Below, in pieces: positions 1-5,498 of a stretch of 5,498 nucleotides of DNA. Numbering within the stretch: the first letter of the stretch is position 1; each line of letters begins with the position of its first letter. The notes beneath the pieces were generated by a model. That model saw only the letters and a list, made by a program, of their open reading frames with translations, was not told the DNA's origin and searched no databases. The translations under genes and the position numbers were made by a program. The stretch comes from Lachnospiraceae bacterium (lineage in GTDB: Bacteria > Bacillota_A > Clostridia > Lachnospirales > Lachnospiraceae): positions 1 to 5,498 of the forward strand of contig JAFQDI010000068.1 in NCBI GenBank assembly GCA_017416055.1. The letters are read 5' to 3'.

Positions 1-590
1 GCTATACCAAGCCGGGTGTGAACGAGGATGAGTATATTCTCTATGTATACAGTGAGATTAAGTTTGCCAACATTGCAACAGCAGCACCTCAGTTGAACCG
101 TTATTATTTGAATCGTTCTGCGGAAGGAAAACTGGTGTTGGCGAATGGTGTGCTTGCCAGCGAGAAAGTAGAGCATATGTCTAAGATGGATGACAGCGAG
201 GATGTGCTTCAGCTGGTGGAGTCTGTCTATAATCGTCTGACCGATGCGATGGAGTCCGATGAGAAATTGTATAATCTCGTTCAGCTTTTGAACGGTGTTG
301 TGGATTCGGAAAGTACCGGGGCAGCGGATGAGACAGAGGATCCGACAGGAAATACATTCTATGTAAATGGAGAGTTGTTCTATCGCACAGATGAATATGT
401 TTACGTGAAAGAAGTAACCAGTCAGGTAACTATCTTTGCATCCAACTCGAAAGAGAGTGAGGTTCTCGGAACCCTGTATTTCGGCGATTATGTCGTTCGT
501 ACCGGTTACAGCGATGAGTGGAGCCAGATTGAATATAGAGGGAAGACGGCGTATGTTTACAAGGGCCAGTTGACTACTGAACAGCCGTGA
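1..590 (+). CDS. SH3b-domain protein, C-terminal part (5' end outside window)
   Basis: The frame is open to the left edge (first full codon at position 3), so this is the last 195 residues of a longer protein. A GTG at 18 falls inside the open frame and is not the likely start. Residues about 1-100 form a domain I cannot name, beginning YTKPG and containing a '[11 protein letters not shown]' strand and a 'NRYYL' segment. An acidic, Gly/Thr-containing linker follows (about 101-117). Residues about 132-189 look like a bacterial SH3 domain: '[15 protein letters not shown]' is the usual first strand and loop, and '[30 protein letters not shown]' is summarised by its key W173, Y178 and the final 'AYV' strand. 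SH3b domains often bind cell-wall peptides, and many such Clostridia proteins have an N-terminal membrane anchor or signal peptide; that part is not visible here. queA begins 10 bases after the stop, so cotranscription is plausible. The exact function is unknown. Confidence 0.75.
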   Translation, partial: YTKPGVNEDEYILYVYSEIKFANIATAAPQLNRYYLNRSAEGKLVLANGVLASEKVEHMSKMDDSEDVLQLVESVYNRLTDAMESDEKLYNLVQLLNGVVDSESTGAADETEDPTGNTFYVNGELFYRTDEYVYVKEVTSQVTIFASNSKESEVLGTLYFGDYVVRTGYSDEWSQIEYRGKTAYVYKGQLTTEQP

Positions 591-600
591 TGTGAATAAA

Positions 601-1626
601 ATGAATGTTTCGGATTTTGATTACGAATTGCCGCAGGAATTGATTGCCCAGGACCCTCTGGAGGACAGAAGTTCTTCCAGACTGCTGGTCCTTAACAAGG
701 AGAGCGGTGAGTTTCGGCATGATGTATTTTACCATATTGTTGACGAACTGAATCCCGGAGACTGTCTGGTGATCAACGACACGAAGGTGATTCCGGCCAG
801 ACTTTACGGTGTGAAGGAAGGGACCGGAGCCGGTATCGAGGTTCTTTTGCTGAAGCGAAAGGAGAATGATATCTGGGAGACCCTGGTGAAGCCGGGAAAG
901 AAGGCGAAGCCGGGCACCGTGATTTGGTTCGGTGACGGAAAGCTGAAAGGCACCGTAGTGGACGTGGTTGAGGAAGGAAACCGCCTGATTCAGTTCAGCT
1001 ACGAGGGGATTTTCGAGGAAGTGCTGGATGAGTTGGGGCAGATGCCGCTGCCGCCCTACATTACACATGAACTGCAGGACAAAACTCGGTATCAGACGGT
1101 ATATGCGAAGCACGAAGGATCTGCGGCTGCACCTACGGCAGGACTTCACTTTACGAAGGACCTGCTTGCCCAGATTGAGGCGAAGGGAGTCAATATCGCG
1201 AGAGTTACGCTTCACGTGGGACTCGGCACGTTTCGCCCGGTGAAGGTGGAGAATGTACTTGATCATCATATGCACTCTGAGTTCTTTATGGTGGATGAGG
1301 AAGCTGCGAAGCTGATCAATCAGACAAAGCAGAACGGACACCGAGTGATCTCTGTGGGAACGACGAGCTGCCGTACCCTTGAGTCTGCGACAACCGAGGA
1401 CGGTGTGGTACATGCGACCAGTGGTTGGACAGAGATATTTATCTATCCCGGATATAAATTTAAGGCGATCGATGCATTGATTACGAACTTCCATCTGCCA
1501 CAGTCGACACTGTTGATGCTCGTTTCCGCACTTGCAGGGCGTGAGAATATGCTGGCAGCGTATGAGGAGGCAGTGAAGGAGAGATATCGGTTCTTCAGTT
1601 TTGGTGATGCGATGTTCATCCGATAA
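601..1626 (+). CDS. queA: S-adenosylmethionine:tRNA ribosyltransferase-isomerase QueA
   Basis: QueA transfers and isomerises the ribosyl part of SAM onto preQ1 at the tRNA wobble position (G34 of Asp, Asn, His and Tyr tRNAs), giving epoxyqueuosine in the cytoplasm. The 341-residue product matches the family's usual length and has its conserved blocks in order: N-terminal 'SDFDYELP' (4-11), '[15 protein letters not shown]' (56-70), '[13 protein letters not shown]' (173-185), '[13 protein letters not shown]' (202-214), '[11 protein letters not shown]' (252-262), '[20 protein letters not shown]' (281-300), '[12 protein letters not shown]' (302-313) and '[11 protein letters not shown]' (330-340). 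An in-frame GTG at 592 would add three residues. I prefer the ATG at 601 because family members begin almost directly with M-x-V-S-D-F-D-Y. Neither start has a good Shine-Dalgarno, so translation may depend on the upstream gene, which ends 10 bases earlier. No other queuosine gene and no recognisable preQ1 riboswitch is in the window. A terminator-like hairpin lies about 50 bases after the stop. Confidence 0.97.
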   Translation: MNVSDFDYELPQELIAQDPLEDRSSSRLLVLNKESGEFRHDVFYHIVDELNPGDCLVINDTKVIPARLYGVKEGTGAGIEVLLLKRKENDIWETLVKPGKKAKPGTVIWFGDGKLKGTVVDVVEEGNRLIQFSYEGIFEEVLDELGQMPLPPYITHELQDKTRYQTVYAKHEGSAAAPTAGLHFTKDLLAQIEAKGVNIARVTLHVGLGTFRPVKVENVLDHHMHSEFFMVDEEAAKLINQTKQNGHRVISVGTTSCRTLESATTEDGVVHATSGWTEIFIYPGYKFKAIDALITNFHLPQSTLLMLVSALAGRENMLAAYEEAVKERYRFFSFGDAMFIR

Positions 1627-1629
1627 GGG

Positions 1630-1659
1630 TTGACTTTCGGGTAACATATCGCATATAAT
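1630..1659 (+). promoter_or_regulatory. Predicted sigma-70/sigma-A promoter upstream of the ABC-F gene
   Basis: A TTGACT -35 box (1630-1635) and a perfect TATAAT -10 box (1654-1659) are separated by 18 bases. This is the best promoter-like sequence I see in the window, and it starts 3 bases after the queA stop codon. The expected transcription start is near 1666-1667, giving a leader of about 105 bases before the ABC-F start at 1772. The predicted transcript would meet the hairpin at 1675-1704 within its first ten bases, which is unusual. The boxes are read directly from sequence; activity is inferred. Confidence 0.6.
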
Positions 1660-1674
1660 TAATTCGATACTGAC

Positions 1675-1709
1675 AAGCGGTGCAGGATCATTTTCGCACC
1701 GCTTTTCCT
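1675..1709 (+). terminator. Hairpin with short T run, likely intrinsic terminator after queA
   Basis: The arms AAGCGGTGC (1675-1683) and GCACCGCTT (1696-1704) pair perfectly over 9 bp around a 12-base loop. The T run overlaps the end of the right arm and continues TTTTCCT (1703-1709). The GC-rich stem suits an intrinsic terminator for the queA transcript, but the T run is short and broken by two Cs, so termination may be partial. Because a strong-looking promoter lies just upstream, the same hairpin would also sit at the extreme 5' end of the ABC-F mRNA, where it could act as an attenuator or a 5' stabilising structure. Confidence 0.6.
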
Positions 1710-1754
1710 ATGAATAAAGACAGAGTTGCACTCGCTGCATCAGAAAAGAAATAA
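1710..1754 (+). other. Possible 14-codon leader ORF upstream of the ABC-F gene
   Basis: An ATG at 1710 opens a 14-codon frame (MNKDRVALAASEKK) ending TAA at 1752-1754, 17 bases before the ABC-F start. Short translated leaders control several antibiotic-resistance ABC-F genes in Firmicutes by ribosome-mediated attenuation, which is why it is listed. Against it, there is no Shine-Dalgarno: the bases just before the ATG are the T run of the hairpin, and the ORF lies downstream of that hairpin rather than before it. An ORF this short can easily arise by chance. Confidence 0.2.
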
Positions 1755-1771
1755 AGCGACACGAGGTAAAT

Positions 1772-3328
1772 ATGAGTATACTTACAGTTGAACATTTGAC
1801 TCACGGTTTTGGTGACCGGGCTATTTTTCAGGATGTATCTTTCCGCCTTCTAAAGGGCGAACATATCGGTTTGGTCGGTGCCAACGGAGAGGGAAAGTCC
1901 ACGTTTATGAATATCATTACGGGCAAATTGCAGCCGGATGAGGGGAAGATTGAGTGGTCGAAGAACGTACATGTGGGCTATTTGGATCAGCATGCGGTGT
2001 TGACGAAGGGCATGACGATCGGAAGCGTACTCCGATCTGCGTTTGATCCGCTGTTTCAGATGGAAGTACGCATGAATGAGATTTGCGACAAGATGTGCGA
2101 TGCCGATGAAAATCAGATGATGGAACTGATGGAAGAACTGGGAACGATTCAGGATTTGCTGACGGCTCATGACTTCTATCTGATTGATTCCAAGGTGGAA
2201 GAAGTGGCCAGAGCGCTGGGTCTTCTTGACCTAGGTCTGGACCGTGATGTCACCGATCTGAGCGGTGGTCAGCGCACGAAGGTTCTGCTTGGTAAGCTGT
2301 TATTGGAGAAACCGGACATTCTGCTCCTCGACGAGCCGACCAACTATTTGGATGTGGAGCATATTGAGTGGCTGAAACGATATCTGAATGAGTATGAGAA
2401 CGCATTCATTCTGATTTCTCACGATATTCCGTTCCTCAACAGTGTTATCAATCTGATCTATCACATGGATAATCAGAAACTGGAGCGATATGTGGGCGAT
2501 TACGATCATTTCCGTGAGGTTTTCGAGGTGAAGAAGGCGCAGATTGAGGCGGCGTACAATCGTCAGCAGAAAGAAATTGCCGATCTAAAAGACTTCGTGA
2601 ACCGCAACAAGGCGCGCGTGGCTACCCGAAATATGGCCATGTCCCGTCAGAAGAAGCTGGACAATATGGAGATGATCGAACTGGCGGCGGAGAAGCCGAA
2701 GCCTGAATTCCATTTCAAGGAAGCGCGAACACCTTCCCGTTATATTTTTACCACGGAGAATTTGGTCATCGGCTATGACGAGCCTCTTTCCAGCCCGCTG
2801 AATCTGTCTATGGAGCGTGGTCAGAAAATTGCACTGATCGGAGCGAACGGTATCGGAACGACGACCCTGTTAAAGAGTATCCTTGGTTTGGTCCCGCCGT
2901 TGTCCGGCAAGGTGGAGCAGGGAGATTACCTTCAGATCGGTTACTTTGAACAGGAGATGAGACCGGATATCAATACATCCTGTATCGAGGAGATATGGCA
3001 GGAATTCCCCGCATATACTCAGTATGAGGTCCGTTCCGCACTGGCGAAGTGTGGCCTGACCACAAAACATATTGAGAGCAAGGTTCGTGTGCTGAGCGGC
3101 GGTGAGCAGGCAAAGGTACGTCTCTGCAAGCTGATTAACAACGAGACGAATATTCTCCTCCTCGACGAGCCGACCAACCACCTGGATGTGGATGCGAAGG
3201 ATGAACTGAGACGCGCGTTACAGGCATACAAGGGCAGTATTCTGATGGTTTGCCATGAGCCGGAGTTCTACGAGGGCTGGGCGACCGACGTCTGGGATTG
3301 TACGAAATGGACGACGAGAGTTGTGTGA
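1772..3328 (+). CDS. ABC-F family ATPase with a degenerate second Walker A motif
   Basis: This is a cytoplasmic protein of 518 residues with two ABC ATPase domains and no membrane segments. ABC-F proteins bind the ribosomal E site and either regulate translation or protect against antibiotics. Domain 1: Walker A 'GANGEGKST' (36-44, Lys42), Q-loop Gln73, arm region about 90-135, signature 'LSGGQ' (163-167), Walker B 'ILLLDE' (183-188, Glu188) and His217. The linker that marks ABC-F proteins, charged and helical, spans about 245-305. Domain 2: Walker A 'GANGIGTTT' (357-365), Gln394, 'LSGGE' (441-445), 'ILLLDE' (461-466, Glu466) and His495. Residue 363 is Thr (codon ACG at 2858-2860) where Lys is expected; the other domain 2 motifs are intact. 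The length and short arm fit the YkpA/YbiT-like group better than known resistance factors, but I cannot settle the subfamily by eye. A GAGGT Shine-Dalgarno (1763-1767) supports the ATG at 1772. It is probably transcribed from the promoter at 1630-1659. Confidence 0.93.
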   Translation: MSILTVEHLTHGFGDRAIFQDVSFRLLKGEHIGLVGANGEGKSTFMNIITGKLQPDEGKIEWSKNVHVGYLDQHAVLTKGMTIGSVLRSAFDPLFQMEVRMNEICDKMCDADENQMMELMEELGTIQDLLTAHDFYLIDSKVEEVARALGLLDLGLDRDVTDLSGGQRTKVLLGKLLLEKPDILLLDEPTNYLDVEHIEWLKRYLNEYENAFILISHDIPFLNSVINLIYHMDNQKLERYVGDYDHFREVFEVKKAQIEAAYNRQQKEIADLKDFVNRNKARVATRNMAMSRQKKLDNMEMIELAAEKPKPEFHFKEARTPSRYIFTTENLVIGYDEPLSSPLNLSMERGQKIALIGANGIGTTTLLKSILGLVPPLSGKVEQGDYLQIGYFEQEMRPDINTSCIEEIWQEFPAYTQYEVRSALAKCGLTTKHIESKVRVLSGGEQAKVRLCKLINNETNILLLDEPTNHLDVDAKDELRRALQAYKGSILMVCHEPEFYEGWATDVWDCTKWTTRVV

Positions 3329-3376
3329 TATAAAGAAATTGCGTGTCTTCCGCAAGGACGATCCGCTGAAATGAAT

Positions 3377-3390
3377 GTGCCGTGAGGCAC
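3377..3390 (+). other. Small GNRA-loop hairpin just before the vanZ-like ribosome binding site
   Basis: GTGCC (3377-3381) and GGCAC (3386-3390) pair perfectly around the loop GTGA, a GNRA tetraloop in RNA. The hairpin ends three bases before the AAAGGAG Shine-Dalgarno (3394-3400) of the VanZ-like gene. No T run follows, so it is not an intrinsic terminator. It could affect mRNA stability or ribosome loading, but a 5-bp stem may be fortuitous. Confidence 0.3.
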
Positions 3391-3409
3391 CCTAAAGGAG
3401 CTGAGACAG

Positions 3410-3886
3410 ATGAGCTTAGAAGAAAAGAACAGACAGCAAAAGGGGCGTAAACTGCTCACCTTGTTGTTCTGGATATACATTGCGGTGTTGTTAAAGTTCA
3501 CGATTTTCCGTGAAGCATTTTCATTTGATCACTTGTTACAGAACGGAAGTCTGAATCTTAGCCTTTTTACAGCCTATATACCCTTCCTTCGCGGAGGGTT
3601 TATTTGGCTGTTTATTTATCTTTTTGTGGGGAACATTGTGTGGTTCATTCCGTTGGGAGGTTATTTAACGTGGAAATATCCGAATTGCAGTGTTTGGAAG
3701 GTGACAGCGGCAGGACTATCTCTGTCATTCGTGATCGAACTGTCGCAGTTTGTATTCGGTGTAGGCGTGACAGAACTGGATGATTTGGTGCTAAATACAG
3801 CAGGAACCCTGATTGGAGCAATTTTCATGCGGGTTTGGCAGCGAATCGCAGCGAAGCGATTGTCGGCACATGAGAAAGAGAACTGA
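3410..3886 (+). CDS. VanZ-like family integral membrane protein
   Basis: The 158-residue product has a basic, charged N-terminus (2-14) and then hydrophobic segments at about 15-31, 63-83, 96-114 and 126-142, fitting a small polytopic membrane protein. The VanZ-family hallmarks are present: 'GNIVWFIPLGGYL' (74-86), 'LSFVIELSQFVFGVG' (105-119) and 'ELDDLVLNTAGTLIGA' (122-137), with Arg34 after the first segment. VanZ gives low-level teicoplanin resistance in enterococcal vanA elements, but most chromosomal relatives have no known role, and no other glycopeptide-resistance gene is present, so resistance should not be assumed. A strong AAAGGAG Shine-Dalgarno (3394-3400) lies 9 bases before the ATG. 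The 81-base gap from the ABC-F gene has no clear promoter or terminator, so the two may share a transcript. Confidence 0.9.
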   Translation: MSLEEKNRQQKGRKLLTLLFWIYIAVLLKFTIFREAFSFDHLLQNGSLNLSLFTAYIPFLRGGFIWLFIYLFVGNIVWFIPLGGYLTWKYPNCSVWKVTAAGLSLSFVIELSQFVFGVGVTELDDLVLNTAGTLIGAIFMRVWQRIAAKRLSAHEKEN

Positions 3887-3945
3887 ACTAAGCCATGCAC
3901 GAAATCAATCATGCAGAGGGGTAAACGAATTTAATCATAATGAGA

Positions 3946-3951
3946 GAAGGA
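3946..3951 (+). promoter_or_regulatory. Shine-Dalgarno that fixes the yggS start at 3958
   Basis: GAAGGA sits 6 bases before the ATG at 3958. An earlier in-frame ATG at 3940 would add six residues, but its nearest purine-rich run (AGAGGGG, 3914-3920) is 19 bases away, too far to work well. The later start also gives the usual YggS N-terminus. Confidence 0.7.
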
Positions 3952-3957
3952 AAAGAC

Positions 3958-4662
3958 ATGAATCAGCATATCGTAGAAAACTATCAAAACGTGGAGAAAC
4001 GTGTAGAGGAAGCCTGTGCCCGCGCCGGCCGTGCCCGCTCTGAGGTGACATTGATCGCCGTCAGCAAGACAAAACCGGTGGAAGACATTCAGGCACTGAT
4101 CGATCACGGTGTGACAAATTTTGGGGAAAATAAAGTTCAGGAGATGTGTGCCAAGGAGGAGATACTCCAAAACGGGCTGTCGTGGCACATGATCGGCCAT
4201 CTTCAGCGCAATAAGGTGAAGTATTTGATGGGTAAGACCTGTTTGATCCATTCCGTAGATTCGCTGCGACTGGCACAGGAGATTCAGAAAGAAGCGTTGA
4301 AGGCCGGAATTGTCTGCCCTGTCCTCATGGAGATCAATATCGGTAACGAGGAGAGCAAAGGTGGAATTGAGCTTGATGAGGCGGAGCTGTTGGCAAGACA
4401 GATTGCAGAGTTGCCGAATCTTCGCTTGAAGGGGCTCATGTGTATCGCTCCCTTTGTGGACAACGCGGAGGAAAATCGCGGGCATTTCAGACGTATGCGT
4501 GCAAAACGGGACGAGCTTGCGGCATTGTCGATTCCCGGAACCGACATCCGTGAACTGTCCATGGGCATGACCGGAGATTTTGAAGTGGCAATTGAGGAAG
4601 GAGCAACCCTTGTGAGAGTCGGAACCGCGATTTTCGGTGAAAGGGATTACGGACAGAAATGA
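3958..4662 (+). CDS. yggS: YggS/PLPBP family pyridoxal 5'-phosphate-binding protein
   Basis: This family (YggS in E. coli, YlmE in B. subtilis, PLPBP in humans) binds pyridoxal phosphate on a single TIM-barrel domain, has no established enzyme activity, and helps control vitamin B6 and amino- and keto-acid balance. The 234-residue length is typical. Motifs visible: 'LIAVSKTKP' (32-40) with the PLP-binding Lys37, 'FGENKVQE' (55-62), 'WHMIGHLQRNK' (76-86), 'HSVDSLRLA' (98-106), 'INIGNEESKGG' (126-136), 'LKGLMCI' (158-164), and the phosphate-binding C-terminal part 'LSMGMTGDFEVAI' (200-212) and 'VRVGTAIFG' (219-227). The start at 3958 is chosen over 3940 for its Shine-Dalgarno. In many Firmicutes yggS lies beside sepF and cell-division genes; here instead it overlaps a P-loop kinase-like gene by four bases. 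The 71-base gap from the VanZ-like gene has no clear terminator. Confidence 0.96.
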   Translation: MNQHIVENYQNVEKRVEEACARAGRARSEVTLIAVSKTKPVEDIQALIDHGVTNFGENKVQEMCAKEEILQNGLSWHMIGHLQRNKVKYLMGKTCLIHSVDSLRLAQEIQKEALKAGIVCPVLMEINIGNEESKGGIELDEAELLARQIAELPNLRLKGLMCIAPFVDNAEENRGHFRRMRAKRDELAALSIPGTDIRELSMGMTGDFEVAIEEGATLVRVGTAIFGERDYGQK

Positions 4663-5201
4663 TTATCTTAATTGGAGGAGCGTCCCACACCGGGAAAACC
4701 TTGTTGGCGCAGCGATTATTGGAGCAGTATCACTATTCTTACCTGTCCATGGATCATCTGAAAATGGGTTTGATTCGCAGCGGTCAGACCGAGCTGACGC
4801 CGATGGACGATGATAAGTTGACCGACTATCTCTGGCCGATTGTGCGGGAGATGATCAAGACGGCGGTGGAAAATCGGCAAAATCTGATCGTGGAGGGCTG
4901 CTATATTCCCTTTGACTGGAAGGATAGTTTTTCGGAGGAGTATCGGAAAGAGATACGATATGTTTGTCTGATCATGAGTGAATCATACATCCGTGAGCAT
5001 TTCACTGACATTTTAGTGAAGGCGAGTGTGATCGAACAGAGATTGGATGACTCCTGCTGCACTCAGGAATTACTGATCGAGGATAATCGGAGGAATCTGG
5101 AACTTTGTCGTAAAAATAACTGTGAATATGTTCTGATTGATGAGAGCTATGAGGTCAGATTGCCCTGGGAAGCGTCGTTTCGACGAGGAAGCGCTGATTG
5201 A
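4659..5201 (+). CDS. Small P-loop NTPase, adenylate-kinase-like fold, function unknown
   Basis: The 180-residue product begins directly with a beta strand and a Walker A loop, 'GGASHTGKT' (6-14; Lys13, Thr14). 'SMDHLKMGLIRSG' (30-42) follows, which by position resembles the substrate-binding segment of small nucleotide or metabolite kinases. A second strand, 'NLIVEGCYIP' (75-84), has an acidic residue (Glu79) in the Walker B-like place, and 'QRLDDS' (127-132) may form part of a lid. This suggests a kinase of the AAA_33/adenylate-kinase-like type. Relatives in Clostridia are usually labelled only as ATP-binding proteins or adenylate kinases, and the phosphoryl acceptor is unknown. The last ten or so residues (Trp170 onward, Arg-rich) look like an unstructured tail. 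Its ATG overlaps the yggS stop as ATGA (4659-4662), with only a weak GGA (4651-4653) in front, so translation is probably coupled to yggS. Confidence 0.82.
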   Translation: MIILIGGASHTGKTLLAQRLLEQYHYSYLSMDHLKMGLIRSGQTELTPMDDDKLTDYLWPIVREMIKTAVENRQNLIVEGCYIPFDWKDSFSEEYRKEIRYVCLIMSESYIREHFTDILVKASVIEQRLDDSCCTQELLIEDNRRNLELCRKNNCEYVLIDESYEVRLPWEASFRRGSAD

Positions 5202-5227
5202 TAGAAAATAGAAAAACGAGGAAAACA

Positions 5228-5498
5228 ATGAGAGACTATAATTCGGAAAAAAGCAGTGAAAAGAATAATTACAATAAAGCGACTGATGCTGAACCGGTCC
5301 GTATTAACAAATTCTTGAGTGAGGCGGGCGTTTGCTCACGCCGTGAGGCGGACCGCCTGGTGGAGTCCGGCAAGGTCACTGTGGATGTGTATGTGTATAC
5401 CGACTATCAGATTCTGCCGGGCATGGAATATCAGAATACGGATAAGACCATGGCGGTCATGCGGAGCTATATCACCGCCCTGCAGACCGAAGAGGCCC
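5228..5498 (+). CDS. S4-domain protein, N-terminal part (pseudouridine synthase-like start, atypical continuation)
   Basis: An ATG at 5228, with a GAGGA Shine-Dalgarno 5 bases upstream (5218-5222), opens a frame that runs off the right edge after 90 codons. A polar, Asn/Lys/Ser-rich leader (1-23) precedes an S4 RNA-binding domain: 'VRINKFLSEAGVCSRREADR' (24-43) and 'LVESGKVTVD' (44-53). This closely follows the N-terminus of RluB/RsuA-type rRNA pseudouridine synthases. The family then normally has 'G' and a second S4 strand (VTVDG...); here residue 54 is Val, and the next 37 residues do not clearly match. 'QILPGM' (61-66) faintly recalls the end of an S4 domain, but the catalytic domain is not reached. 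The identity as a pseudouridine synthase therefore rests on about 30 residues. It lies 26 bases after the P-loop gene with no terminator between, so it is probably in the same operon. Confidence 0.7.
   Translation, partial: MRDYNSEKSSEKNNYNKATDAEPVRINKFLSEAGVCSRREADRLVESGKVTVDVYVYTDYQILPGMEYQNTDKTMAVMRSYITALQTEEA

Noticed and set aside
18..20. GTG as the start of the first gene
   Set aside because: The frame is open upstream to the window edge, no Shine-Dalgarno is visible, and the residues before it (YTKPG) read as part of the same domain.
592..600. GTG at 592 as the queA start
   Set aside because: It has no Shine-Dalgarno, and it would add three residues ahead of the M-N-V-S-D-F-D start usual for the family.
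574..1647. Long open frame of 357 codons on the - strand covering all of queA
   Set aside because: It is the antisense shadow of queA. Its translation is Arg/His/Leu/Gln-rich with no recognisable motif, while the + strand frame carries every QueA motif.
3339..3355. TTGCG/CGCAA hairpin after the ABC-F gene as a terminator
   Set aside because: The stem is only 5 bp and is followed by GGACG rather than a T run.
3410..3886. Glycopeptide-resistance cluster based on the VanZ-like gene
   Set aside because: No vanH, vanA/B, vanX, vanY or VanRS-like gene is present, and VanZ-like proteins are common on Firmicutes chromosomes without a resistance role.
3894..3941. Promoter or terminator between the VanZ-like gene and yggS
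   Set aside because: CATAAT (3936-3941) is a fair -10 box, but no -35 box lies at the right distance. The CATGCA repeat (3894-3899, 3910-3915) is direct and forms no useful hairpin.
5150..5201. Frameshift near the C-terminus of the P-loop protein
   Set aside because: The other frames give no better family-like ending, and 'DESYEVRLPW' fits as a normal last segment followed by a short tail.
5387..5498. A simple frameshift as the cause of the odd S4-protein tail
   Set aside because: One alternative frame hits a stop within this stretch, and the other gives a Cys/Arg/Pro-rich unlikely protein. The current frame has the most coding-like codons.

Overview
The window looks like a piece of a Firmicutes chromosome, most likely a gut-type Clostridia (Lachnospiraceae-like). 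This is inferred from gene content and protein style: an SH3b-domain protein, queA, an ABC-F ATPase with the 'CHEPEFYEGW' type of C-terminus, a VanZ-like membrane protein, a YggS-family protein and a small P-loop kinase-like protein. All genes lie on the + strand, base composition is moderate, and most starts have a purine-rich Shine-Dalgarno. I see no tRNA, rRNA, CRISPR array, insertion sequence or phage gene, and no gene-free stretch longer than about 145 bases.

Layout. Positions 1-590 hold the 3' end of a gene whose product ends in a bacterial SH3 domain. Ten bases later comes queA (601-1626), the last step but one in making the tRNA wobble nucleoside queuosine. The 145-base gap after queA is the densest regulatory stretch in the window. 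It has a near-consensus sigma-70/sigma-A promoter (1630-1659), then a perfect 9-bp hairpin with a short T run (1675-1706), then a possible 14-codon mini-ORF (1710-1754), then the Shine-Dalgarno of the next gene. That gene (1772-3328) encodes a two-domain ABC-F ATPase that acts on the ribosome. Its second nucleotide-binding domain has lost the Walker A lysine (Thr363). A VanZ-like membrane protein (3410-3886) follows. Then comes a tight cluster: the PLP-binding YggS-family protein (3958-4662), a P-loop kinase-like protein whose start overlaps the yggS stop by four bases (4659-5201), and the 5' end of a gene (5228 to the window edge) that starts with an S4 RNA-binding domain like those of RluB/RsuA-type pseudouridine synthases.

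How the genes relate. Several products act on translation or RNA: QueA on tRNA, the ABC-F protein on the ribosome, and the S4 protein probably on rRNA. YggS buffers pyridoxal phosphate. These look like housekeeping genes packed together, not one dedicated system, and I found no convincing new multi-gene system. The points most worth a second look are the Lys-to-Thr change in the ABC-F protein, the promoter placed directly in front of a terminator-like hairpin upstream of that gene, and the loss of recognisable S4/pseudouridine-synthase sequence from residue 54 of the last gene, just at a short tandem repeat.
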